This document shows positions 1 to 6,292 of a stretch of 6,292 nucleotides of DNA, in pieces. Made by a program: the position numbers and the translations under genes. The notes under the pieces were generated by a model. That model saw only the letters and a list, made by a program, of their open reading frames with translations. It was not told the origin of the DNA and made no database searches. Source of the stretch: Chitinophaga pinensis (GTDB lineage Bacteria > Bacteroidota > Bacteroidia > Flavobacteriales_D > Crocinitomicaceae). The stretch spans positions 1 to 6,292 of the forward strand of contig CAMATR010000116.1 of assembly GCA_945861175.1 (NCBI GenBank). The letters run 5' to 3'. How positions within the stretch are numbered: the stretch's first letter is position 1; each line of letters starts with the position of its first letter.

Positions 1-27
1 ATTTAATCCGATAGAAAATAGATAGTC

Positions 28-789
28 ATGAAGGAGGATTTTACAGAACAACTATTTAAGAAGTCATATACAGAACTAACTGTTGAGGAAAAGAATGTGA
101 TTGCAGAATGGTGCACTTCAGAAGAAGATTTTGTGCATATGGCTTCTGTAATTCGCCTGGCTTCCGCAGTTCGAACAGAAAATCAGTTTGAACCAAATTC
201 ATCAACAAAGGACTCGTTAGACACCCTTTTTATGCAGCGCCATCCAAAAGCTATTTACTCTAATTTGTTTGGCGCGATTATGTCAGTAATTAATCCTCCT
301 GAACAAGTTTTTTATCGAAGACCTTTGATGCAATTTGCAGCTATTCTTTCTGCTATTTTAATTTCTCTTCCATTTCTATTTGATAATGAAAAAGAGATCC
401 AAAATCCAAAAGATAAAGAGTTAATTAGTACGAATAAAGAGATTAAGCCAATTAAAAAGAAACTCAAAGAAAATAGTAAAGAAGAGGTAGTGAAATCGAA
501 GTGGCAAAAAAACAATCCTTTACTACAAGCGAGTGCGGACTTTCCGTCAGAACAAATTGAATCATCCACTTCGGGAATGAGTATTTCTGAGATAGGTTTA
601 GCTGAGTTTAGCGATGATGAACCTGTTTCTGCTCCTATGATGTTAGAGGAGGCACCAGCAATGCGTGTAGCTGCAAAAAGTGAGGTGTTTAATCATTCAG
701 ATGGTATTTACAATGGGGTTCCTCTCAAATATTCAATCAGTATCAAGGATAAGCCCGAACTAATAGACTTGATTACTGTAGCTTTTTAG
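28..789 (+). CDS. Single-pass membrane protein of unknown function, anti-sigma-like layout
   Basis: I do not recognise a named family. The 253-residue protein has a soluble, acidic N-terminal part (about 1-95) containing ELTVEEKNVIAEWC and a block around SLDTLFMQRHPKAIY. One hydrophobic segment follows at about 99-118 (MQFAAILSAILISLPFLF), preceded by two arginines. After it comes a very lysine-rich stretch (about 128-160) and a low-complexity C-terminal part rich in Ser, Glu, Pro and Ala. There is no signal peptide. A short cytoplasmic N-terminal domain, one central membrane helix and an extracytoplasmic tail is the layout of many Bacteroidota anti-sigma factors encoded just after an ECF sigma gene. 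That role is inference only: no zinc-binding HxxxCxxC motif is visible, and the upstream gene is outside the window. The ATG at 28 is the first start in the frame and has no clear Shine-Dalgarno. The stop overlaps that of the convergent methyltransferase gene by four bases. Confidence 0.75.
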   Translation: MKEDFTEQLFKKSYTELTVEEKNVIAEWCTSEEDFVHMASVIRLASAVRTENQFEPNSSTKDSLDTLFMQRHPKAIYSNLFGAIMSVINPPEQVFYRRPLMQFAAILSAILISLPFLFDNEKEIQNPKDKELISTNKEIKPIKKKLKENSKEEVVKSKWQKNNPLLQASADFPSEQIESSTSGMSISEIGLAEFSDDEPVSAPMMLEEAPAMRVAAKSEVFNHSDGIYNGVPLKYSISIKDKPELIDLITVAF

Positions 790-1550
790 AGTTTTATTAT
801 AAAATGCTCCTTTTCTTGTCCTGGTCGCAATGCAATAATCCCCATTCTGAAAAGATCGATAGTTAAATGGTATTTGGGATTATTTATTATTTCTTTCCAA
901 GATTCATACATGGAATCACTCCAGCGTATATCGTCAAGAATTATGATTGTTTCTTCATAAATATAATTTCTTAAAAGATCTAGATAAGAAATTAAAGCTT
1001 TACCATCGTGATGTCCATCAATAAAAACTAGGTCATACTTTTTGTTAATCAAATCCTTGAAAAAGGAATGAAAATCGCTTTGGATAAAATGCACTTTACT
1101 TTTATCGCCAATAAAATTTTCTTTAGCAACTTCTAAGGTCTTTGGACATCCCTCAATAGAATAAATTGCTGCTTCAGGGCAGCCATAATGGAGATGCATC
1201 GTTCCTATACCCAGAGAGGTTCCTAATTCTAAAATATTTTTTGGGCATTTGAACGAAGATAATTGAAATAATAGTTCAGCATATTTTCCTGTTGAAGAGC
1301 TATTTCGAAAGATGGATGAAACTTTTCTTTGTGGAAGAAGCTTTTTTGAACCGGCTCCGAAGTCTTTCACATTAATCTGTCTAGCATCATATTTAAATTT
1401 TCGAAAAACACTCGTTCGTATCTGCTTAAACTCTTTAGAAAGTTTTTGTGTCAAGCATTCATTAACAAAACGGTAGACAAAAGGAGAATGTATCCCATGT
1501 CTTCCCTTGGCATTCCAACGATATTTTATATATTCGAAGACAATTTTCAC
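786..1550 (-). CDS. Class I SAM-dependent methyltransferase
   Basis: This 254-residue protein has a Rossmann-type methyltransferase domain, probably cytoplasmic. The SAM-binding motif I is ILELGTSLGIGT (106-117). The acidic residue that normally binds the SAM ribose is E133 in YSIEG. FIDGHHDG (177-184) and ILDDIRWSD (204-212) match the later strand motifs of the O-methyltransferase-like group (Methyltransf_24 type). The N-terminus has KGRHGIHSPFVYRF (15-28) and DFGAGSKK (63-70), and the C-terminus has IDLFRMGIIALRPGQEKEHF; I know these as conserved in a Bacteroidota-specific set of such proteins, so the gene looks complete. The substrate is unknown; small-molecule O-methylation is possible but not shown. 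The start is a GTG at 1550: in-frame TAA and TAG codons lie just upstream, and no later start keeps the HGIHSPFVY block. The gene converges on the membrane protein gene and diverges from the DUF4301 gene. Confidence 0.9.
   Translation of the reverse strand: MKIVFEYIKYRWNAKGRHGIHSPFVYRFVNECLTQKLSKEFKQIRTSVFRKFKYDARQINVKDFGAGSKKLLPQRKVSSIFRNSSSTGKYAELLFQLSSFKCPKNILELGTSLGIGTMHLHYGCPEAAIYSIEGCPKTLEVAKENFIGDKSKVHFIQSDFHSFFKDLINKKYDLVFIDGHHDGKALISYLDLLRNYIYEETIIILDDIRWSDSMYESWKEIINNPKYHLTIDLFRMGIIALRPGQEKEHFIIKL
1507..1536 (+). promoter_or_regulatory. Candidate Bacteroidota-type promoter for the DUF4301 gene
   Basis: TTG at 1507-1509 and TATATTCG at 1529-1536 are separated by 19 bp. This fits the Bacteroidota housekeeping pattern TTG-N17-23-TAnnTTTG with one mismatch in the -7 box. 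Transcription would begin near 1541-1543 and give a leader of about 40 bases before the ATG at 1581. The site lies wholly inside the first codons of the opposite-strand methyltransferase gene. The match is by eye, and such motifs arise by chance in AT-rich DNA. Confidence 0.35.
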
Positions 1551-1580
1551 TTGACAAAAGTAAAGAATCTATTACCAAAC

Positions 1581-2987
1581 ATGACTGAAATTAGCGCTGA
1601 ATACTTAATAGCTATCCAAAGAGAGAGAGTTTTTTCGGAAAACCCTGCATTAGAGCTAGTAGCACCATGCAAAGTAGGTGAAGGAATCTTTAGGCCATCC
1701 CTTTTGCAGAAAGAATTTTTTATCAAAGCATTTCAAAGTGAATCACAAAAATTGACATTTTTTATTCCTGCCTCGGGTGCAGGATCTCGCATGTTTCAGT
1801 TTTTGTATGATTTTTTAGAAACACCTAATGATGAAAATAGGGCGCAAGTAGAGCGCTTCATTAATTCAATTGAAGATTTTGCTTTTTTCAAATTATTACC
1901 TTTTTCATTCCGTAAATCAATTTTAAAAGATGAGGTTGAAATTGAAGAACTAGTGAGATATTTACTGAATACAGAGGGTTTGAACTTTAGTGTCTTACCC
2001 AAAGGTTTGATTCCATTTCATGCTGCAGATCCATTTGTCCTCAATCCATTTCAAGAGCATTTGTTGCAGGGTGCAAAACTAGATGTGGAAGAAATAAAAT
2101 TTCATTTTACTATTCAGAGCATATTTCAAGATAAAATAAGAGAAAGTATATTTTTTGCTGAAGGAATGCATGGTCAACATTTTGAAGTTACATTTTCAGA
2201 TCAATCAAAGGATACTGATTCATACGCGTTTTTAGATGATCAAACATTACTTGTTAATGAGATTGGTGAAGCTGTTACCCGTCCAGCTGGACACGGTGCA
2301 TTGTTGGAGAATTTAAATTCTTTGGACGAGGAATTAATTTTTGTGAAGAATATTGATAATGTTCAACACATCTCAAAAAGTAGTCTGTCTATTGAAGTAG
2401 GTCAAATGCTTGGCGGGATGCTACTTGAGTTCCGTAAACAGGCCAAAAAGCTCTATGCAAATCCTGATGAGTCGGGTTTAAATGAATTAAATAAAATCTA
2501 TCAAGTTTTCTCAGAATCTGAATTGAAGGGACTTCATAATTCGGAAGAATATAGAAATTTGCTGAATCGACCAATCCGCGTATGTGGAATGGTTAAGAAC
2601 GAAGGTCAGCCCGGAGGAGGGCCTTTTTGGGTAAAAGAAAAAGGAAAAGTCAACAAACAAATTGTTGAAAAAGCTCAGATTTCATCGACAGGTGAGCAAT
2701 TTAGATTAATGGCTCAAAGCACGCACTTCAATCCTGTTGTAATGGCTATTTGTCCACTTTCAATGGATGACAAAAAGTTCGACCTAAATGATTTTAGGGA
2801 TACATCAAAATATTTTATTGTCAACAAAACAGAGCAGGGTAAGAAAATAAGATACATAGAACAACCTGGGCTATGGAATGGAAGTATGGCTAATTGGAAT
2901 ACCATTTTTGTTGAGTTACCATCATCTGTATTTAGCCCAGTAAAGACTGTTTTAGATCTTTTAGGGGATTTACACAATACAAAATAA
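1581..2987 (+). CDS. DUF4301 family protein, possible nucleotidyltransferase-like fold
   Basis: This 468-residue protein matches the DUF4301 family, common in Bacteroidota and without an assigned function, over its whole length. Recognisable blocks are FIPASGAGSRMF (61-72), LPKGLIPFH (139-147), EVTFSDQSKDTDSY (202-215), TRPAGHGALLENLN (233-246), FVKNIDNV (254-261), LNRPIRVCGMVKNEG plus a GGG turn (328-347), QIVEKAQIS (360-368), STHFNPV (380-386) and IEQPGLWNGSMANWNTIFVE (426-445). In order, these resemble the glycine loop, PPGHGD, NIDN, VVEY and LETA motifs of the UDP-sugar pyrophosphorylase (UDPGP) family, so a nucleotide-binding GT-A-like fold is my inference; activity is unproven. No signal peptide or membrane segment is seen, so it is probably cytoplasmic. 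I chose the ATG at 1581 because family similarity starts there. The frame stays open back to 1446, but those 45 extra codons overlap the methyltransferase gene and look unrelated. The stop codon lies inside the terminator hairpin. Confidence 0.9.
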   Translation: MTEISAEYLIAIQRERVFSENPALELVAPCKVGEGIFRPSLLQKEFFIKAFQSESQKLTFFIPASGAGSRMFQFLYDFLETPNDENRAQVERFINSIEDFAFFKLLPFSFRKSILKDEVEIEELVRYLLNTEGLNFSVLPKGLIPFHAADPFVLNPFQEHLLQGAKLDVEEIKFHFTIQSIFQDKIRESIFFAEGMHGQHFEVTFSDQSKDTDSYAFLDDQTLLVNEIGEAVTRPAGHGALLENLNSLDEELIFVKNIDNVQHISKSSLSIEVGQMLGGMLLEFRKQAKKLYANPDESGLNELNKIYQVFSESELKGLHNSEEYRNLLNRPIRVCGMVKNEGQPGGGPFWVKEKGKVNKQIVEKAQISSTGEQFRLMAQSTHFNPVVMAICPLSMDDKKFDLNDFRDTSKYFIVNKTEQGKKIRYIEQPGLWNGSMANWNTIFVELPSSVFSPVKTVLDLLGDLHNTK

Positions 2988-3011
2988 GCCGATGAGACAC
3001 ATCGGCTTATT
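2983..3011. terminator. Bidirectional intrinsic terminator between convergent genes
   Basis: A perfect 12-bp inverted repeat, AATAAGCCGATG (2983-2994) and CATCGGCTTATT (3000-3011), encloses a 5-base loop. It fills the 28-bp space between the DUF4301 and pyruvate carboxylase stop codons, and the DUF4301 TAA (2985-2987) is within the left arm. On the minus strand the stem runs into TTATTTTG, a fair U-tract for the pyruvate carboxylase transcript. On the plus strand the U-run is poorer and interrupted (TTATTGCGGTTATTTT), so termination may be weaker there. Confidence 0.85.
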
Positions 3012-3015
3012 GCGG

Positions 3016-6000
3016 TTATTTTAAAATAATCACACAATCATCCTGCTCAACCATTGTATTTTCATTGAGTAGAATATTGTTAATTACACCGTCTTTTGGC
3101 GAATTTATTGTTGATTCCATTTTCATAGCTTCAATCACAAATAATGGCTGTCCTTTCTTAATCTTATCGCCCTCCTTAGCTATAATTTGTACAAGTTTTC
3201 CTTGAAGCGGAGCTCCAATATCATTTGCTCCAGAAATTTTTATATTCGCAGCTTTAGTTACTTTTATTGAAATGTCCTTAACAAGAATGTTTCTCGTTTG
3301 TCCATTTATTTGGAAGAAAACTTCGCGCATTCCATCCTGGTTTGGTTCACCCATGTAACGAAAACGTATCAATAAGTTTTTTCCTGACTCCAAATTGACA
3401 AGAATTTCTTCATTTGGCTTCATGGAAAAATAAAAACTAGGAGTTGGAAGCTTTTCAACGGTACCAAAGTGCTTTTTGAATTGATAGAATTCTTGAAATA
3501 CTTTAGGATACATTACATATGATAGGTAGTCTTCCAAGGATAAGCTGTCATCAAATTTTTCTTTAAAAAGTTTGAATTCGGTATCTAGATCAATTGGCTT
3601 TATATGTGCATTTGGTTTTTCTGTGTAAGGTTGAACGTCTTTCAAGATTATTTTCTGAAGTTCTCTTGGGAAACCACCATATGGCTGACCTAGGTCACCT
3701 TTGAAAAGTTGTTTAACAGAATCTGGAAAGGAAAGTGTGTCTCCTTTGATCAGAATATCATCTGCTGAAAGATTATTAGATGTCATGAAAAGAGCCATGT
3801 CTCCAACTACTTTTGAAGAAGGAGTTACCTTTACTATATCACCAAATAATTCATTAACAACTACATAGTTTTTTTTGATTGTATCGAATTTATCTTCTAA
3901 GCCCAATCCTCTTGCTTGTGGCAGAAGATTTGAATACTGTCCGCCAGGGATTTCATGGTCGTAAACTTCCGCTGTTCCGGCTTTTAGTTCACTTTCGAAT
4001 GGATAATAATATTCACGAACAACTTCAAAATAATTTGAATAATCATTTAGTGATTGAAGATTTATGGGATTTTCTCTTTCATGACCCTGAAGAGCTGCGA
4101 CTATAGAATTAAAGTTTGGCTGAGAAGTCAATCCGCTCATTGACGATAATGCTACATCTACAATATCAACACCTGCATCTATTGATTTTATGTAGGTAGC
4201 AGATTGAATGGAAGAGGTGTCATGTGTATGCAGATGAATTGGAATCTGAATAGACTTTTTAAGTTCAGTAATCAATAGTTCTGCCGCGTAAGGCTTGAGT
4301 AGCCCAGCCATATCTTTAATCGCGAGAATATGAGCGCCTGCATCTTCAAGTCGTTTAGCAAGATCGATATAGTATTGTAAGTTATATTTTTGTCTGTTGG
4401 GATTTAAAATATCCCCAGTATAACAAATACATGCCTCTGCCAATGAATTGGTGTTGTTTCTGACAGTTTTTATGCTGTGCGCTAATCCATCAAACCAGTT
4501 AAGAGAATCAAAAATTCTAAATATATCAATACCATTTTCAGCACTTTTTTCTATAAATTTTTCAATGATATTGTCTGGATATGCGGCATAGCCAACAGCA
4601 TTGGTCCCCCTAAAAAGCATTTGAAGAAGAATGTTTGGAGCAAGAGATCGTATTGTTCGTAAACGTTCCCAAGGGTCTTCATGTAAAAACCTCATTGTTA
4701 CATCGAACGTAGCACCCCCCCAAACCTCAAGTGAAAATAATTCTGGAACATGCTTGGCGTATCCCTCAATCATTTTAAACATATCGTCATTTCTTAGGCG
4801 AGTAGCGAAAAGCGACTGGTGCGCATCACGAAGTGTGGTGTCTGTGTAGTGAATTTTTTTGTCTTCTTTAATTTTTTGAATAAATGCGTCACGACCAAGT
4901 TCCAACAACATATCTCTACTTCCTTTAAGATATGGAGTAGACTTTTCGACAAATGGAATAGTTGGTTTTCTAAACGTTTTTTTCTCATCTATTAGTTTAA
5001 CATCAGGGTGTCCATTCACTTTTAATTCAGCAAGGTAGCGAAGTAGCTTAGTGCCCCTATCTTTATCAAAACCATATTGAGGTGCAAGAAGTGAAGTATT
5101 TTCTTGTATGAAACCAACCGTAGCTTTTCCTGCTTGAAAAGTTTCGTTTGCCATCACATTGATCAGAAAGGGGATGTTTGTTTTTACACCTCTGATCCTG
5201 AATTCTTCCAATGTTCTTTTTAAACGGTTTGATGCACCTTTTAATGTTCTCCCACTTGCAGACACTTTAACAAGCATGGAATCAAAGAAAGGAGAAACTT
5301 TAACACCAGAATAACTGCTTCCTTCATCTAGTCTTATACCATACCCTCCGGCATTTCGGTAAGCAACAATTGTTCCGAAGTCAGGTTTAAAATCATTTTC
5401 AGGATCTTCCGTTGTGATTCGACATTGGATTGCCCAACCTTTTACTTGAACATCTTCCTGTGTTTGAATGAATATTTGACTATGCGACAGAGGATGACCT
5501 GCTGCTATTATAATTTGAGAGCGAACAATATCGATTCCCGTTATTTCTTCAGTAATTGTATGTTCTACTTGAATTCTCGGATTTACTTCAATGAAATAGA
5601 TATTTTCTTCAGAATCGACTAGGAATTCTACTGTACCAGCATTATTGTAATTGACATATCTTGCAATCCGAAGAGCATACGAATAAAGTTTTTCTTTAGT
5701 TTCTTCTTTTAAAATCGATGGAGCAACTTCAACTACTTTCTGAAATCTGCGCTGAACTGAGCAATCACGTTCATAAAGATGCACAATATTACCATAATTA
5801 TCTCCTAAGATTTGAACTTCAATATGTTTTGGATTTTCTATAAATTTTTCAATAAAGATTGTGTCATTACCAAAAGCTTTTGATGCCTCGTTTCTCGCAT
5901 CGTTGAAAGCAGTTTCTAACTCATTCTCGCTTCTTACAACACGCATTCCTCTTCCACCGCCTCCACTAGCTGCTTTTAACATTACAGGAAAGCCAATACG

Positions 6001-6292
6001 TTTTGCTTCATTTAGAGCATCCTCCGCTAAGACAAGTTCCATTTGGCTATCTGGTATGAGAGGCACATCTACTGCTTTTGCTACAATTTTCGCTGCAACT
6101 TTATCGCCTAATTGGTCCATTGCATTAGGATTAGGACCCACAAAAATGATTCCCTCTTCCTTACATCGTCTGGCGAATGCTACATTTTCAGAGAGAAAAC
6201 CATATCCTGGATGTATGGCATCTGCATTGTTCTCTTTTGCCACCGCAATGATCTCTTCAATATCAAGATAAGGTTTCAGTGGTTCGGCTTCA
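3016..6292 (-). CDS. pyc: Pyruvate carboxylase, 5' end outside the window
   Basis: This biotin enzyme carboxylates pyruvate to oxaloacetate using ATP and bicarbonate, an anaplerotic step in the cytoplasm. The frame is open to the window edge (first whole codon 6289-6291), giving 1091 visible residues; about 50-60 N-terminal residues are missing. The biotin carboxylase domain covers visible residues 1 to about 440: ATP-grasp loop GGGGRGM (110-116), ERDCSVQRR (174-182), and EVNPRIQVEH (235-244) with catalytic E235, N237 and R239. The carboxyltransferase domain starts near 481: TLRDAHQS with metal ligand D489, IKDMAG with the normally carbamylated K659, and HLHTHD with metal ligands H688 and H690. 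VTPSSKVVGD (822-831) carries the probable proton-transfer threonine. The C-terminal biotinyl domain has EAMKMES, with biotinylated K1057 encoded at 3121-3123. All domains are on one chain with no frameshift. The valine encoded at 6241-6243 is internal, not the start. The promoter and any acetyl-CoA-linked control cannot be judged from here. Confidence 0.98.
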   Translation of the reverse strand, partial: EAEPLKPYLDIEEIIAVAKENNADAIHPGYGFLSENVAFARRCKEEGIIFVGPNPNAMDQLGDKVAAKIVAKAVDVPLIPDSQMELVLAEDALNEAKRIGFPVMLKAASGGGGRGMRVVRSENELETAFNDARNEASKAFGNDTIFIEKFIENPKHIEVQILGDNYGNIVHLYERDCSVQRRFQKVVEVAPSILKEETKEKLYSYALRIARYVNYNNAGTVEFLVDSEENIYFIEVNPRIQVEHTITEEITGIDIVRSQIIIAAGHPLSHSQIFIQTQEDVQVKGWAIQCRITTEDPENDFKPDFGTIVAYRNAGGYGIRLDEGSSYSGVKVSPFFDSMLVKVSASGRTLKGASNRLKRTLEEFRIRGVKTNIPFLINVMANETFQAGKATVGFIQENTSLLAPQYGFDKDRGTKLLRYLAELKVNGHPDVKLIDEKKTFRKPTIPFVEKSTPYLKGSRDMLLELGRDAFIQKIKEDKKIHYTDTTLRDAHQSLFATRLRNDDMFKMIEGYAKHVPELFSLEVWGGATFDVTMRFLHEDPWERLRTIRSLAPNILLQMLFRGTNAVGYAAYPDNIIEKFIEKSAENGIDIFRIFDSLNWFDGLAHSIKTVRNNTNSLAEACICYTGDILNPNRQKYNLQYYIDLAKRLEDAGAHILAIKDMAGLLKPYAAELLITELKKSIQIPIHLHTHDTSSIQSATYIKSIDAGVDIVDVALSSMSGLTSQPNFNSIVAALQGHERENPINLQSLNDYSNYFEVVREYYYPFESELKAGTAEVYDHEIPGGQYSNLLPQARGLGLEDKFDTIKKNYVVVNELFGDIVKVTPSSKVVGDMALFMTSNNLSADDILIKGDTLSFPDSVKQLFKGDLGQPYGGFPRELQKIILKDVQPYTEKPNAHIKPIDLDTEFKLFKEKFDDSLSLEDYLSYVMYPKVFQEFYQFKKHFGTVEKLPTPSFYFSMKPNEEILVNLESGKNLLIRFRYMGEPNQDGMREVFFQINGQTRNILVKDISIKVTKAANIKISGANDIGAPLQGKLVQIIAKEGDKIKKGQPLFVIEAMKMESTINSPKDGVINNILLNENTMVEQDDCVIILK

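Noticed and set aside
1..25. Tail of an upstream gene
   Set aside because: All three plus-strand frames have a stop within these bases (one would end in FNPIENR), so nothing chooses between them and no partial gene can be supported.
312..569. 85-codon minus-strand open frame
   Set aside because: It is antisense to the membrane and lysine-rich part of the first gene; its Ser/Phe/Leu-rich product mirrors that composition.
1446..1580. N-terminal extension of the DUF4301 frame by 45 codons
   Set aside because: It overlaps the well-supported start of the methyltransferase gene on the other strand and does not resemble the family. The ATG at 1581 begins where the family similarity begins.
3016..3029. 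14-bp perfect palindrome TTATTTTAAAATAA
   Set aside because: It is made only of A and T, has no loop, and consists of the last pyruvate carboxylase codons. Chance in AT-rich DNA explains it.
2714..3037. 107-codon minus-strand open frame across the DUF4301 3' end and the terminator
   Set aside because: It is antisense to conserved DUF4301 motifs, runs through the terminator hairpin into the pyruvate carboxylase end, and has no recognisable domain.
5861..6271. 136-codon plus-strand open frame
   Set aside because: It lies antisense to the biotin carboxylase domain of pyruvate carboxylase, which is unmistakably coding. Its low-complexity Ala/Ser/Leu-rich product is typical of a shadow frame.
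1..6292. CRISPR array, RNA gene, mobile element or novel defence system
   Set aside because: No direct repeats, tRNA-like or rRNA sequence, transposase, integrase or reverse transcriptase was seen. Nearly every base belongs to four ordinary-looking chromosomal genes.

Overview
The window looks like an ordinary chromosomal segment of a Bacteroidota bacterium, probably from the Flavobacteriales. By eye it is strongly AT-rich. Two genes belong to families typical of this phylum: a DUF4301 protein, and a methyltransferase with the N-terminal signature HGIHSPFVY. Start codons lack clear Shine-Dalgarno sequences and are preceded by A-rich DNA. The one credible promoter resembles the Bacteroidota pattern TTG-N19-TAnnTTTG. 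The exact taxon cannot be read from the sequence.

The layout from left to right has four protein genes. (1) 28-789 (+) encodes a 253-residue single-pass membrane protein of unknown function, laid out like an anti-sigma factor. (2) 786-1550 (-) encodes a class I SAM-dependent methyltransferase; its stop codon interlocks with that of gene 1 in the four bases TTAG. (3) 1581-2987 (+) encodes a DUF4301 protein of 468 residues, divergent from gene 2 across only 30 bp; a likely promoter lies inside the start of gene 2. (4) 3016 to beyond 6292 (-) encodes a pyruvate carboxylase lacking only its first 50-60 residues, which lie outside the window. A 12-bp perfect hairpin sits between the converging ends of genes 3 and 4 and probably terminates both.

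The orientations alternate (+,-,+,-), so no two genes here form an operon and the layout implies no shared pathway. Pyruvate carboxylase is central carbon metabolism. The methyltransferase substrate and the DUF4301 role are unknown.

I found no mobile element, CRISPR array, RNA gene, phage gene or defence module. The most interesting point is that the DUF4301 protein carries, in order, motifs recalling the UDPGP family of sugar-nucleotide pyrophosphorylases (UDP-glucose and UDP-GlcNAc pyrophosphorylases), which suggests a nucleotidyltransferase-like fold for a family named only as unknown function. No gene-free stretch longer than 30 bases is present, so there are no unexplained large gaps.
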